Origin: Planococcus citri
Lineage: Eukaryota; Arthropoda; Insecta; Hemiptera; Pseudococcidae
DNA length: 64,000 nt
Assembly (NCBI RefSeq): GCF_950023065.1
Contig: NC_088681.1
Location: 31,158,836-31,222,835 of the forward strand
Reading direction: 5' to 3'
Both the position numbers and the translations under genes were made by a program. The notes under the pieces were generated by a model that saw only the letters and a program-made list of their open reading frames with translations, was not told where the DNA came from and did not search any database. Shown piece by piece: positions 11,633-25,498 of the stretch (the stretch's first letter is position 1; each line of letters begins with the position of its first letter).

Positions 11633-13119
11633 ATTTCAACGTGATTCTTTTAGTATATAGCGTGATATTTTTACCTTGCGATGTTGACTTGTTTAAAAAT
11701 AAGCTAGATTTTTTTAAGTACCTGTTTCTACTACGTATATTGTATTACAAGCTGATTTCAATCTCTGGTCGTAAGCCGATGCATTTCAAAGTTAATACTC
11801 GGTTTGTGTTTTATCTTCCTTCGTGTTTTGCATTTTAATTCAATTTCAATTGAGTAATCGCTTATTTTGTCTCATTGCTTTTATCGATTCTAATATTTTA
11901 TATTCATTCACGTTAAAAACATAACACAAGTGTGACATTTGCTTTGCACTATAAATTTATTTTTGTTATTTTTTTTCTACGATACTAAGACTGATGATAG
12001 TTTCGTATTACTTATTTTCTAAGTTCTACATTCCTAGTTCTCGATCTAAGCTCTGATGTATTACCGGTGAAATCTGCGATCTCTTTTGCTATTTCCGCGC
12101 CATAAATCAGTAGGTAATAGTTACTATATGATCGGTTCAACATAAATGTGAATTAACGAATTAATCGATATGGGTTTTTCTTCTATTTTTCTTTAAGTGT
12201 TTTATATATTTTATTATTTTATTGAACGATTTTAGAGTTATGCTTTCGTCGAGTAATTGATTCTTATACCTTTCTGTTTGATTTTAATTCCGATTGTTAC
12301 TAATGATTTTTTTTTCAAACTGTAAAATAAAATATTGTTTTGTTTACGAAACTTTTTACTTTTCATATCACGGTGATATCGAATATCGGTTTCCAATGAT
12401 ACGATTTCGAGTGTGTAATGTTATTAAACAACATACGAACACCACAATATAATTTATTGCTTAATAATTGCTTTACACGATCTATTTATACATAGCTTAG
12501 TAGGTAGGTACATAGCGAATCATTTTTTTAAAACATAATTTCACACAACATACGAGGAAAATAATCTGGTGGGCTAATCCAATTTCAAAACTACGGTAAC
12601 CAATTATCAAATAATTCCAGCTACATTTTTATTCACACGCGTTCAGAAATATTATATGTAGTATTACGTAATTACACGAGAATGTATTTATCACGGATCG
12701 TTCGAGATTGTTACGAGAAGGAGAGAAATAAAAACAGCGAAAGTTTACCGAAAAATTAAAACTATCACATACGAGGATAAAAATTACAAAATGGCACACG
12801 AACCAGCTCTAAAAACACCAAGGTATCTGCTTATACGAATAGGAATGCAATGGATGGATACGAGTTACGTATTCTCGGTGGTAATCTGGTATCCTAAAAA
12901 GTAATTAACCTACCCGAAGAGAAATCTTTCTAATACTGATTTAAGCGATTCGTAATTCAATTGTGTTTTAGAGTCATCGTCTGTGTAATAAGCTCTCGAT
13001 ATTCTGGATTTTTTTTTTTTCATCGAAGAAAAGAAATAGATCAATATAGAGATAAAGAGGTATAGAATAAATTATAGAATACCACGTGGCGTAGGTATAG
13101 TCGCGACTCTCGCGTTATT
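11633..13119. other. 3' flanks of two convergent genes
   Basis: About 1.5 kb of AT-rich sequence separates TMEM129 (+) from the CoA-transferase gene (-). It should hold both 3' untranslated regions. AATAAA-like signals occur, for example near 12328-12333, but I cannot fix the polyadenylation sites. No gene is seen. Confidence 0.45.
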
Positions 13120-16100
13120 CTACGCAGATGGCATAACTTTCAGACGATCGTAGGCGGCTTTTTCTAACGATTCGCGGTGCTGAGGATGAGAAATGTTGAT
13201 AAGAGCGTGCGCACGTTGTCTTAAGCTTTTACCAAATAAGTAAGCAATTCCGTATTCCGTAACGACATAGTGCACATGCGCTCTCGTTGTAACGACACCG
13301 GCGCCTGAAAATTAAATATTTATGAAATCGTTAGATATGTACGTAAATTAGTGCCTCAGTATACGATACGAGTTCATGAAACGAATGCAGATTGTGGAAT
13401 TTTTGAAGCAAACTTTAACTTACCTGGTTTTAAGAAAGGTGTAATTTTACTTTCGCCGGTTTTTTCGTTGGTCGATTGCATCGCGATGATCGGTTTACCT
13501 TTACCGTCTAAACCTTCGCCGGCTCCTCTGATGAAGTCGACTTGGCCTCCAAAACCTAAAAAAAAAGATTCAATTGAAAAAAAAATTTAAATCGGATAGA
13601 AAATATTAATCATAAATTGGAATTTCGTGAGATTACAAGGCTTGTACTCACCCCCCCCCCCCCAACAACTTTGGTAACCAAAAAAACTAAAAAAAAAGTG
13701 ACCAAAAAAGAAACAAAAGGGCGATCAAAAATTTTCAATGTAGAAAAAACAACCAAAAAACATATTTTCAAATACATATAAAAAGTTGGATTATTTTGCA
13801 ACTTTTTGGAAAAAGGACCTTTTAAATTTTTTTGCAAAAAACCCCCAAAACAGCAAATAAAAGTTTCCACCAATTTCTGAAAAACCTGTAATTTTTGAAA
13901 TTATTGGGTAAAAAATTATTTTTAGCACAACAGCGAGATTCTTTGGTAATTCTTGAAAAAGAAGTCGGATTTTTGTCAAGACTAAAAATATTTTAGTAAA
14001 AAGCAGAACTTTCAGGTAATTATCGCGAAAAAACAAAAAAGGTGAAAATTTTCAGCAACTTTGCAAGAAAACGATAATTTTTGCCATTTTTTGGCAAAAA
14101 GCAAATACTTCGAAAATTTTAGAAAAAAGCACGCTTTTTTGAAATCATTTGACTCTTTTTCAATTTTTTAATGAAAAACGAAATTTTAGGCATTTTTTGG
14201 CAAAAAGCGAGATGTTAGGACAATTTTAGAATAAATGTGAAACTTCGGATTTTGTTTGTAAAAAAACGAAAGTTTTTTGCCTTTTTTTTAAGAAGCGATA
14301 AAAAACAAGAATTTGGGCAAAAATCAGGATTTTTTGAGAGTACAATCAATCCTCAACTTTTAAAAGAGAATGCGAAACTTCAGGCCATTTTTGAAGAAAA
14401 AAAAAGCGAGATTTTCAGTAAGGTAAGTCTTGAACAAAGTTAAGACTTTCAATTTTTGTCAAATTAAGCAAGATTTTCACAAATTCACAAAAAATTAGAA
14501 CTTTTTGGTAGTTGTCTATCAACTTTTTGTTTTAGAAAAAAACGAAATTTTTGGGTAATTTTTGGAAAAAAGCGAAGATTTGTTTTAGCAAATCAGCTAT
14601 TTTTTTTTGAAAAATTCAAAAATTTGATAATTTTAGCAAAAAGTAGGCCTTTTAAGAATTATTGACTTTTTTTAAAACTTTTGATTTCTACAAAAAAATG
14701 ACAATTGTATACAATTTTGCTCAAAAGCGAAAATTTGTGTCAGTTTTAGAAAAAGCTGGAAGTTTTGAAAATTTTTGCAATTTCTGACAAAGTCAAGATT
14801 TTGCATAATTTTTGGAATTTTTTTTGCAAAAAACGACAATTTTTAGCCATTTTTCTAGAAAGAAAAAATGTTTGTCAATTTTCAAAAAAGCTAGAATTTT
14901 TGACATTTTTTGATAAGAAGCAAGACTTTGACAATTTTAACAAAAAAGGGGAAAAACGAGACTTTCGGGTGATTTTTGAAGATTTTACACAATGAAAGGA
15001 CGAAACTTCAGCAAATTAATGTAAAATGACCTTGCTTCAACTTGTTAAATTGAACTGTTTCACGTTTAAAAATAGCAACGGCAAGACAATATCATTTTAC
15101 GATGAGCAAGCGTTTTAATGAAAAGAAATCGACGCTTGTATAGGTATAGGCAATTATAACATAAACTCATCGTTCTTTAATGACACTAAAACAGCGAGGA
15201 TTACATCGTTAAAACGTTGAAAATAGTATCATATTGAGTCGCTATCGAGTGAGATATTTACCTGAATACATTCTTGTACCGATTGAATCGGATACAACTT
15301 GACCAGTAATATCAACTTCAATACAAGAATTAATGGCGGTCATTTTTGGATTCTGAGCAATCACACTGGTATGATTGGTATACGCACACGTTCTCATTTC
15401 TAAAAAATAAAAATTGAAGACAGTTTACTCGAATGCCTATTAAATAATAAACTATGATCATACTTATTCTCAGGAAAATTTTCCTCCGAGATAAAAACCT
15501 CCAAAAAACGTACCAATGAGAGGATTATTGTTGACAAAATCGTACAAAGGTTTTGTTCCGATCAGGAAACTGCTAATGATTTTGCCTTTATTAATAGTTT
15601 TTTTATTATTAGTAACGCAGCCACGTTTGACTAGATCGATAACGCCAACGCTGAACATTTCGGAATGAATTCCCAAATCTTTATGATTGGTTAATTTCGA
15701 TAATACGGCGTCTGGTAGAGCTCCGATACCTACAAAACATTGTTCAAATATTAGTACACCATATAGTACTTCGATATCGCCGAATAAAACCAGTCAAAGG
15801 TCAACTTCGGTCGATAACCGATCCGTTAAACCAACGTTATCAGTTCAATTAGCGGATTTTACAACCAGAGTAAACGTTGTAACTTACCCATTTGCAACGT
15901 GGCTCCGTCTTCTACCAATTCTTGGGCGATAAATTCGCCTATTTTAGTCTCATTGGCCGAAGGTGGATTACCACCGTGTTCGGGGAGGTCCATATCTAAT
16001 TGGACCGCGTAATCGAAATGGGACTGGTGGACTAGTGCGTCACCGAACGTTCGTGGCATGTTTTTATTCACTTGAGCTGTCAAATACATAAATAAATATT

Positions 16101-18191
16101 TGTTAGTAGATGAAGATTTTCGTTTTATGTTTCTTTTTCATTTTCTTGACATTACCTATGATGATTTTCGAACTGGCAATTGCACTTCGGACTATATCAA
16201 CGCTGGTTCCCAAGGAACAGAAGCCATGTTCGTCGGGTGGCGATACCTACGAAGGAAATAATCCATTAGAAATATTGAATTACATATTTTGGCTTGAAAA
16301 TATTTCACCGATGTACCTGAATAATGGCAACATCTGGTTGAATGACTTTTCTATCGAATAAATAATGTATCTCGGATAAAAATATAGGAACGCAGTCACT
16401 TCGTCCTTCTGCTACAGCTTTTCGTACGTTTCCCGCCATAAAGAACGATGTTGATCGAAATATCCCTGCAAAATTGAATTTTCGTTAGTATTTCGCACAT
16501 ACATGAACGTAATATTGACATGTTGCCAGCATCGAGGTATTAAATTAAATCTTCGACTCGAAAGCAAGTTTAATAAGAATGTTATTGAACTTGAACCAGT
16601 CTATGTTAATTAATGTCTGACGTGTGAGGTGAGAAATTCGCCTATATAATGCAGCCATCGCTGCTTACAAAATGACAATTTCAACGCTTCATTATAAATA
16701 CAATTGTCAAGGCCAACAGTTAGGCTTATGTTTTATTTCTCAACATCCTGTTAATTTACAGCTAACTAAGTTATCTATCAATTTTTTTAATAAACAATAT
16801 TATCTTTTTGAAGCGATAAAAGTTTTTTTGTAACTGAATTTAGACTGTGTAATGAACAAAAATGGTATCTAAATATTCTAGGTACAAAATAGTAACGTTA
16901 TTTTATATTCAATAGTTTAATCTAATCGAAAAGTCAATCGTTCCCATAGAAAAGAAGTAGCTGAGACCATTTATACAGGCTATTTTTGAAATCTGAGAGT
17001 AATTAAGGCTCGTTAACCGTAGACTTCTGACATAAATTTATTTCCAACTTCGAACATGGAATAAATTTTATACCTCCGGCACTGAAAATGAAAAATATGT
17101 GTTTACGTAGCAGTAGCACGTAAACAGTTGTTGGGTGGTAAACATGCATCGAGACTGGTTAGGAAAACCAACTCATATGACAATATTTTTCATCAAGGTT
17201 ATAAAACGTTAACGTTTTCAAGGTTCCAAAAATAATCCAAAAGAAGATTTCATTCTTAGAATAAAGTTGAAAGTTTTGTATACAAGCGCGTCACGAAGTT
17301 CGATAAAATTATCGGAAAAAATAAACGTTTCCGGAAAACTTATGTAACTGATGAACTTCGACCTAAGCGAATCTTTCATTTATGATACCTACATTAATAA
17401 AACAACGAAGAAATATTTTCATCACGATAATTGTTCGACTCTATACGGATCAAAACAGACGTAATTACATTATCAGCAAAATATGACGATTTATTTACAA
17501 GCACCGATGAGTCGAATTTGGAATTTAGCCATTTTCTATAAATAAAGGACCGTTTTAGTAAACAACAATTTGCAAGAAAATTTTACGAAACGTTATTTTC
17601 TAAAAATTATAATATCACATCGAATAAACCATAATATGGTGACCTTTTCAACGCTACGATAATGAAAGCGACCTTGTTATCAAATGAGAAATAGTCTCAG
17701 CGACTAATGATTAATCAAAAATGTCACTTTTTTATCATTCACCAAGCTCCTAATCGAACCAATATTTCGAATACCTTCGCATTCGGGAGCTGTATATTCG
17801 GCTTTTCCTTCCGTATGAATATGGCAAACGCTAACATTTTTCAGTTTCTTTTCTAATCCATGTTTGGTCATAGCTTGAATGAGTGGAATGGGTGTAGACG
17901 CTGCTCCTCCGAGGAAAACCGTATCCCCTGGAATGACATTGTAATTCGTGATTAGAAGAAATTCACTTAGGTACTGAAATAGATTACGAGGGATGTAATA
18001 TTCATACCAGATTTTATACAGGAGACAGCTTCTTCGGCTGAAGTCCATTTCGGATCCCGAGGGAGAGGCTGCGCCGGTTCCGGTGAATACGTGAAGTAGA
18101 AATTTACAGCTGATTTTTCAACATTGTATTTATTACTTGGAAGTAATAATTTACCGAAACGGGATGCTAATTTTTGAAATTTATCAGCCAT
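13120..18191 (-). CDS. 4-hydroxybutyrate / acetyl-CoA:carboxylate CoA-transferase family protein
   Basis: Nine exons join in phase to 478 residues: 18191-18008, 17927-17775, 16465-16317, 16246-16156, 16076-15888, 15729-15514, 15399-15262, 13555-13424 and 13304-13120. The product belongs to the acetyl-CoA hydrolase/transferase family, close to the insect proteins annotated as 4-hydroxybutyrate CoA-transferase, which are probably mitochondrial. Landmarks in order are KWTSAEEAVSCIKSG, DTVFLGGAASTPIPLIQAM, HIHTEGKAEYTAPECEG, VSPPDEHGFCSLGTSVD, MPRTFGDALVHQSHFDYAV, LPEHGGNPPSA, LVEDGATLQMG, GIHSEMFSVGVIDLV, GFGGQVDFIRG, VVTTRAHVHYVVTEYGIAYL and the end RLKVMPSA. The Glu in GIHSEM is the likely catalytic glutamate, by family knowledge. 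The 1.7-kb intron before exon 8 is filled by a degenerate repeat. Confidence 0.92.
13630..15000. repeat. Degenerate GCGAAATTTTTGGCAAAAA-type repeat in an intron
   Basis: About 1.35 kb of an intron of the CoA-transferase gene consists of irregular repeats of roughly 35-45 bp built around TTTTTGGCAAAAAGCGAGATTTT. They start after a C-rich homopolymer near 13650. The same sequence type, in the opposite orientation, occurs at about 58.98-60.5 kb. All short reading frames here are products of the repeat. Confidence 0.75.
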
Positions 18192-18526
18192 TGATAGAAA
18201 TTATTAAACAAACGACAAATCAACACAAACGAGTAAAATTATGTCGACAGAAATAAGCTAACGATGATGTGACCGAAACTACTAGATATCTTGTACTTTC
18301 ATAAATAATGAGCTGACGATTAGATGAAAAGATAGTTAACGAGTTCAATTAACTGATATTATCGAACCACTTGACTCAAGTACTCACTATACAGCTTCGA
18401 ACTTTCTACAAATCGAAAAATATAAAGTTTATCGACAGCAATAGTTGAAACACTAGCAGAACAGAAAACTGAAAAGCACTGAAAGTTTGACAACACGAAC
18501 ACGAATCACGAACGAACTTAACCGAA

Positions 18527-18620
18527 GGCTAACCTAACGGAGATGCACGAAGCTCAACCTAACGGAGATACACGAAGGCTAACCTAACGGAGATGCACGA
18601 AGGCTAACCTAACCTAAGGG
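18527..18620. repeat. 25-bp tandem repeat, three full units
   Basis: The unit GGCTAACCTAACGGAGATGCACGAA is present at 18527-18551, 18552-18576 (four substitutions) and 18577-18601. A partial unit follows and runs into AACCTAACCTAAGGG. The CTAACCTAAC core resembles the insect telomere repeat. Confidence 0.9.
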
Positions 18621-18656
18621 CAGCAAAAGCGAACGATTTATGCATTCTTTTTACCA

Positions 18657-18720
18657 TGTTAGGTTAGGTTAGGTTAGGTTTGCGTGTTTTTTCATGCAAA
18701 CCTAACGTAACCTAACCTAA
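18657..18720. repeat. Inverted TTAGG telomere-like repeat
   Basis: Four TTAGG units on the plus strand (18659-18680) are followed by GTTTGCGTGTTTTTTCATGC and then the complementary AAACCTAACGTAACCTAACCTAA. This gives an inverted repeat that could fold into a hairpin. TTAGG is the usual insect telomere unit, but this copy is internal and lies about 0.5 kb upstream of a gene start. Confidence 0.85.
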
Positions 18721-19557
18721 GTGTAGCAAAAAGCTAATAATTCTGCGGTATTAGATTCAGGCATTGTAAGTTTTTGTTGCAAATTAGCAATGTAAAATCG
18801 TTTAAATGCTCTTTTTAGATAGTTGGTTGAATATTGGACCATAATAATGAACTAGAAGGCTTCTTTGTAGTTCTCAAGAGCAAAAATTTGTTGTGGAGAC
18901 ACATCTTACTGTGTAATGAATACGAATAATTCTTTTAGCAAGACGATTGCATGCTGGTAATTACAATTATTACTAATCGCTGCATTCAAAATGATTTCTC
19001 TAAACATATTTTACTTTTCGAAGATAGTGAAAATGCTCGAACGCTACGTAGTACGTACGAATGTTTCGTTTACTGGTTTATTTGATTACATAGATTGCAG
19101 ATTTGAAAAATTTGCTGAATTCAAATCGTCGAAAATTTTGTTCTTCATAAGAATTCACTTTATATTTGACAAGAAAAAAAAAACACCGAAATATTTTTAC
19201 ATATTATTTTTATTAAACAACCATTGACATGTTTTACATAAACGTAACATAAATTTGTAACATTATAAAACAAAGACGTTGTATAAAAAGTTACAAAAAT
19301 ATCTCTAAGAATTGGCTTTTGTATCAACTAGAAATAAATAATCGTATAAAATATCGAAATATAAAAAAATGCATTCTTATAAAAAATTGAAAGAAAATAC
19401 GAGATATCATTCAACGGTAACGTGATGTTACAATTGCGTTTTTTCCTAATGAATACGACGTGTTAACAAACGCTTCATATATAAAGGAACAAAATTAAAC
19501 CAGAGAGATCACTTCATGAATATTAAAATAAAGAAGCTCATAAGATGAATAAAGTTT

Positions 19558-22500
19558 TCACGAGTAATCTTTTCGCATATCTTGGTCTAACGTTTCGTGC
19601 TGACGGACTCGACTAAGTACAGTTAAATTCATATCGTTAACTCCGAGTTCATTTTGATCGTCTCTGGATATAGCAACATTATAGGAGTTCGCCTGAAAAA
19701 AGGTTTCGTTATTGCAATACATATAATCATCGTTTAATGAACGAGAATGAACGTAAATAGAGCTTTAATCGTACCAGTAGAAGCGACGAGAGGAAAAATC
19801 TAGGAATTTCTTCTCTGGGTTGATTTTCTACTACGCTGGCGAACGTTAATGTATTTTTCCCGCTGTTTTGGGGAAATTTCTGTAAAATTTGCGAACCGTA
19901 TTCGTGTATATCGAAACACGTACGTTCTTCTTCTCGTTCTAATATAGGCCTTATGCTATCGTGCCAGGAGGATACTTTAGACGCGATTTCATTAATTGTA
20001 TCGTCCTAAAGAAAGAAAAAAAGTGGTTTAGTATATATCGTGATTAATAACTCATTTCAAGATTTGCTCGAAAAGAATACTCACTGGATGGGGTTGTAAT
20101 CCTTTTTGGTACTCTTCGATATTTTTAATAGCGTTTTCCAAGTAATCTTGGTGACCTGCAGGTGGATGATTTGGCGACAATGGAGTATCGGAATCATTCG
20201 AAGGCATAACATCCTCGAAAGGCGCAATGTCGTTCTCATTTTCAAATACTGCAAAGATAAATTACATTGAGCGATGTTCGTAAATACAAATAAAACTTTG
20301 AAATAATCGTATCTGTGCTTACTTCCATGGTCACGGTCATCATCGTCTCCAAACGCATTAAATCCACGAAATTCTGTAAAAATAGTAATTTTAAATGTTA
20401 ATAGATTCAATAAATGCATCAAGCACATAATAATACATTTTTTAATCGTCATAAATTCATTCAAACCTCCTTCTCTCAGTTTACCCAAAACTTGGTGATT
20501 TTTAAAAAAGTATGTTTTCTGTGTCGAAGTTTACTAGCGTTAAAATCGCCATAACATTTTCACTGATAATGATTTTAGAGGTAAACTGTACGATATTACT
20601 CCCTTATCTTACCTGTTTCGGTTTCCACAGTAGGATTGTTTCTTTTCTTGCGTCCTGTTTGAAGCAAATATGAAAACATTTAATATCAACATAATACCAT
20701 CGATTCTAAACATATGTTTGTCGTATTTTACTTCTTTTGTTTTCCCTCATGAGCATTTTCCGACGATATTCTTCTTCTTTTTGCAACCCATTGGCTATAC
20801 AGCTACTGAACGGAAGACCGGATTTATATTTGAACATACCAAGCAGCAAATCAGCTAACACGTAATTATTGGGATAAGATTCACATTTCGATATATTTTC
20901 CTCCTGACAACAAAATCATTCACAATAAAAGCAGGAATAATTTCGCGTGAAATTGATTCGCACGTGAAACAAACCTTTCTCAAGCATTCAGGCAGCTTGA
21001 CGACACTTCTTGTTTTTAATTGTCTTTCGATAGCTTTGTTGTTATCACAAATAGGATTCCAAACAGCTTCAATCATTTGATCGACGTTTACTACAGCTTC
21101 GCCAACTTTACTGTAATTGGAGAATGTTTGTTTTGATTATCCTTATAAAACGAGTTTCGACTGCAAACGTAATATTTACTTCATTTTTTCGAAATAAGCA
21201 AATCCAGACGTATCACTTTCATCGAGATTGGAATTATTGAGGAATTCTTCGACAACATTTTGATAACTTTGAGACCCAGGATCACCAGGAGAAGGTGGTA
21301 CATCGAGAGGTTCGTGATCAATTTCCATGGGGTTGATTACGGAAGGCGGATTTGTATCAATATCCATTTGATGTGATTCGGCTGGCACATTGAAAACAGA
21401 ATCTGCACAAATGAATTCATTTTAATTACAAAGTATTGGATACAAATTCCTTCGCACTGTTCAACTAACCATCAATGGCAGCGCCATTTTCGCCATGATC
21501 ACATGATAGACAAAAGTCTTCTTTGGGAATCACGCCGTTACACAAGATTCCGTTGATACTGTGGAATAATAACAGATCATTATTTTTCTGTAAACAAAAC
21601 AGGTCTACTTATGAGGTGTAATTTATTCGCACGAACCTGAATTCTTCTTTTCTGCCCAAAACTTCTTCTTTACTATCGTAAATGTAGCAAGAAAAATCAT
21701 CTTTGGTTTTCACTCTGGGACATTCGGAGATTTTATTACGAACCAAAAAAGAATCAGCCTTTTTAACTTCTTCGTAAGTGAATTTTTTTATACAAGATTT
21801 TCCTGGAAAATTGAAATTCAATTTAGTCAAGAGAGCAACATATTTACCAATTTGTTGAGCACAAACATACTTATAAGGGAGACATCCGAACAAATATCTT
21901 CGAAACGATTCAACAAAGCTTCCTTGTCGTTTTTCTTTTTCTGCGATTTTGCTCTATCACGATTCTCAGGATCATCTCCCTCTTCTTCCTCGTTAGGTGC
22001 GCCAACTTCGTTCAATCTTCCGAGTCTATCGAATAAATTGGAACGTTAATAACAGATTCATTAATGTAAATGAAAGTTTGGTAGGGTTCAGAACTTACTC
22101 CAATTTACGAAATATAATATGGAATTGTAAAACTTGCTCTTGCAAATTATCAACTTTCTTGGCGAAGACCGATGACAAAGCTTGCATAACAACTGCAGCT
22201 TGAATGAAGTCCACCGGTTTGTGGATTAAGGTCATCAAATATTCCAGGTATTTCTGAGCGAACTGTGTAAAAATAAGAAAATTAGAGGGTGAAAAACAGC
22301 CATACATAAGCTAAATCCAATGCACAACATGGATTAATGGTGAAAACATGTTAATCAAGTGTGCACAAACAATAAGCTGAGGCTGACCAGCCAAATAAAG
22401 AATATAACAAGCAAGCCACATACTTACACCAACTTCGGTACCCTGAGGTTAGTCACAAAATACATATAAAACTGCCCGCAAACAAATCATTCTATTTTTA

Positions 22501-22712
22501 TATCATAACTACCACGACAATCAATAAAAATAGAATCATTCATAACGAAGGTATGTATCGATGATAAAACATACAATTTTATATGTAAAATGAATGGAAA
22601 TTAGAATTAAAACTTACTAAACTGACCATATTAAGCATAATTTACTCACATCCTGATTAATATCCAATTTTGAGATGTTTTGAATCGTTAAACATTCTAA
22701 GTTAGAATCCAT
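19558..22712 (-). CDS. NCAPH2: Condensin-2 complex subunit H2 (NCAPH2)
   Basis: This multi-exon gene encodes the kleisin of condensin II, which bridges the SMC2/SMC4 heads and recruits the HEAT subunits during chromosome compaction. The N-terminus MDSNLECLTIQNISKLDIN (start at 22712) is followed by the family block KYLEYLMTLIHKPVDFIQAA and VVMQALSSVFAKKVDNLQEQ, which aligns with the CND2H2 N-terminal region. The middle exons carry NRFEDICSD, FTYEEVKKADSFL, an acidic linker rich in D, E, N and P (QMDIDTNPPS, DEPLD-like) and LPECLRK. The C-terminal winged-helix-like part reads WHDSIRPILEREEERTCFDI, then HEYGSQILQKFP, ENQPREEIPRFFLSSLLLAN, VNDMNLTVL and ends DQDMRKDYS. Small internal exons between 20.3 and 20.9 kb were not all fixed. 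The order of conserved blocks makes the identity secure. Confidence 0.85.
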
Positions 22713-25498
22713 TTCGAGTAAGGAAAAAAAGATTAGACCCTAACTGCGTCAATATAATCAGTTGTCAGTAAGTAAAGATAAAATCAGCAGGTCGACAAAC
22801 CACTGTCGTCGCCTCTTATGCAGAATGCCGAGTTTTCCGACTCTGTAACAAAATATATAATGATTTTAAAACTTTCTGCTCAATAGTGACTGCGTAGGTT
22901 ACTCATTCGCAGTTATGTTAGGCGATTACTGAAGCGCTTTCATGTATTTCCATTCATTTTTTTTTTATCAAGATAGAAGCATAATATGCAAACCCATGAA
23001 AAGATAACGTAAATATCGTGCTCTCGTTCGGGAACACACGATTAAAAAAATGGCAAATCAGAAAACAAAAAACATAAAAAGCTCAAATATGCCGGCGAAT
23101 TTCTTGACGTGCTCCATCCAATTTCCATTACTCACATTTGCTAGGTGTTTTCCGTCATTTCTAATTACTATTTCAACAATTACATCTTTACGTTCAGTGG
23201 CGAAACAACGATACCAATCGAAAGATTCATTAAGATTTGGTAAAATTCGCATTTCCATTATTATATCTCTAGAAAACACAAGACGAATTAATTTGTAATA
23301 TGATTTTCAAACAATCTTCACATTGATCGATTTTGCTCAATGTTGATGGAATTGAATTCTTATCAATCCAGTGCAGAGTAATCGCCGCGTAACCTACATA
23401 ACTTTAACGAATGTTACATTTTACTCTACGTTAAATTATTTACGTATTTGATTAAACGAATTAATCGTATATCTTTCAAGTACGTTAAACGGGGTTATAA
23501 TTTAAAATGAAACGTCTAAATTAAACATTACATTACAAGTAAAATACTCTTGAACGTACTTGGTATGACCGTTTATGAGACTTGGTTTAAGGATACAGTA
23601 ATTAGAACTATCATTTCAATTCAAAATAGTTGAAAGAGCAATTGTTAAAACGAATAATACATCATAAAATAAAACCATTGTAGTAGAAAATATCAATCAA
23701 ATCTTCTAATCTCTTGAAATATTTAAACCATGTAAAATAAAATATACAAAACAAAAAAAAAATACGTTACAAGAAAAATGGAATCCGAATGTCGTTGATC
23801 AATCAGTGCTGCCAGTTCGCAAAACAGCACAACTAAAAAGTTTCGCGACTTCAATTTTTTTTTAGAAAAAAAAATAATACGATATTTTATTTTATTTTCA
23901 TGCGTGCTCAAATTAGTCAAATTTACAATTTGCCTCATATTGCGATTATTTTTTTTGAGAAAGAATGAAAGAAATGATGAAAATAAAATTGCCTGGTAGC
24001 CTGGTAAATGAATCTTCAAGATTCATGATTGTGATTCATCCAAAATGATGAGCATGGATGCAAAATTCGAAGAGTTTGAAAATATTGTTAAAAACCTCCG
24101 GTCAGTTGATCTTTTCATTGATTTTTTACGTAAAAATCAATGATCTTTTACAGCGTTTTTCGGCTCATCATGTGGTCTAATTGGCGAAGGAGAGGGAGCC
24201 AAACTACAATTTAAATTTGCTATTTGCTATTAAAAATTGAAATCAAAATGGTGAATTATAATGAATGAAATACGTCCATGAATAATTGAAAAAATGTGTT
24301 GATGAGGGAAGGGGGAGACAGCTACAGCTTGCATTTTTCAAAAATCGGAATCAAAATGGTAGAAAACATAAAACAAGAGGTATTCATTATTCAATATCAA
24401 TTGATAGTTGCCAGTTGGTAAAATGTGATGATAATGGCAAGAGGGAATGGAGGAAAGGAGCTTATTACTTTCATTAACTTTCTAAAAAAAACAAAACATA
24501 CTTACTTACTGAAATAAAACCGCGGATAATTTTCTCTCAGTCTCGGAGAATAAATTTCTGTAACACATATATAGCTCAAGTTTCTTCTAATAAACTTTGA
24601 AAAAGAATGGGCCAAATTAAATTAATTAAAATGACGGAATGGAAGTTGTGCACGCTGCACAGGAAAGGTGAAATTTATTTCAAAACTTCTAGATAGGTAG
24701 CTACAAAAATTAAAGAGTATATTTTCAGCATTGATTGGATTTGGAGGAACAAAATGACTAGTCATTTGAAAACGTTCGTTTATTCAAATTTAAGAAATGA
24801 CGTAAGACGTACCTATTAAAACAGTGAAATCAATCATTTCAATACGAAAAATAATGGAATGACAATGAATGGCTGTTCAGTGTTCTTTCACAGATCTTTA
24901 ACAGTACATAATGAAAATAGCAATCAATAACTTTTTATACATATTTTCTAAAGTAAGAGCGAATAATACAAATTTTCTTTAAAACTATGATAGACTTTGA
25001 ACTTTACATCAAATCATTATCTACGTGGATAATTCAAATAAACATAAATATACCTCATTTATGCTCACGAATTCAGTTAAAAATTGTATCGACACAGAAA
25101 TGTTACGTTGATGTTCATTCAAGAAATTTTCAATTACCTACATTTTTTTCTTTCAATTAAAATAGTAAAAAAAAACTGAAGATCGTATAATTTTCTGTTG
25201 AAAATTGTTGCCTATTCTTCGCGTAACCACATTTTTTTTTTACAATTTGGTAAGTATTTTTCATGATTTCTAGCCCAATTAATACATCACAACTGAACAG
25301 TTTGACTTGAAAACGTCGAGAAAAAAATTTCATCAATTAAATTTTAAGATTAAATCACATCGAATATCTGATACAAAACAACATACCTAGGCCTACAAAT
25401 ACAAATTTAAAAAATCGTGAGTTTGACAAACAAACTGATAAAGCTCATTACACTCGATCAAAAATCAAAACATATTAATGTTTCGATGATTTCATAAT
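22713..25498. other. Intergenic region, no secure gene
   Basis: About 2.8 kb of AT-rich DNA lies between NCAPH2 and NUDT9. One minus-strand frame at 23058-23279 (containing FDWYRCFATERKDVIVEIV) has a protein-like composition, but I found no partner exons or known family. Nothing else stands out. Confidence 0.4.

Larger units (their letters stand above)
18192..19557. other. Intergenic region with telomere-like repeats
   Basis: About 1.4 kb lies upstream of the CoA-transferase start and downstream of NCAPH2. It contains a 25-bp tandem repeat and an inverted TTAGG block (both listed separately), then AT-rich DNA with no recognisable gene. Confidence 0.5.

Noticed and set aside
13650..15000. Several Phe/Lys-rich frames in the CoA-transferase intron
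   Set aside because: All arise from the degenerate TTTTTGCAAAAA repeat, with no conserved features.
18657..18720. A true telomere end
   Set aside because: Only four TTAGG units, inverted and internal, with genes on both sides.
23058..23279. 73-codon minus-strand frame with protein-like composition
   Set aside because: No start context, partner exon or known family is visible; kept only as a remark in the intergenic entry.
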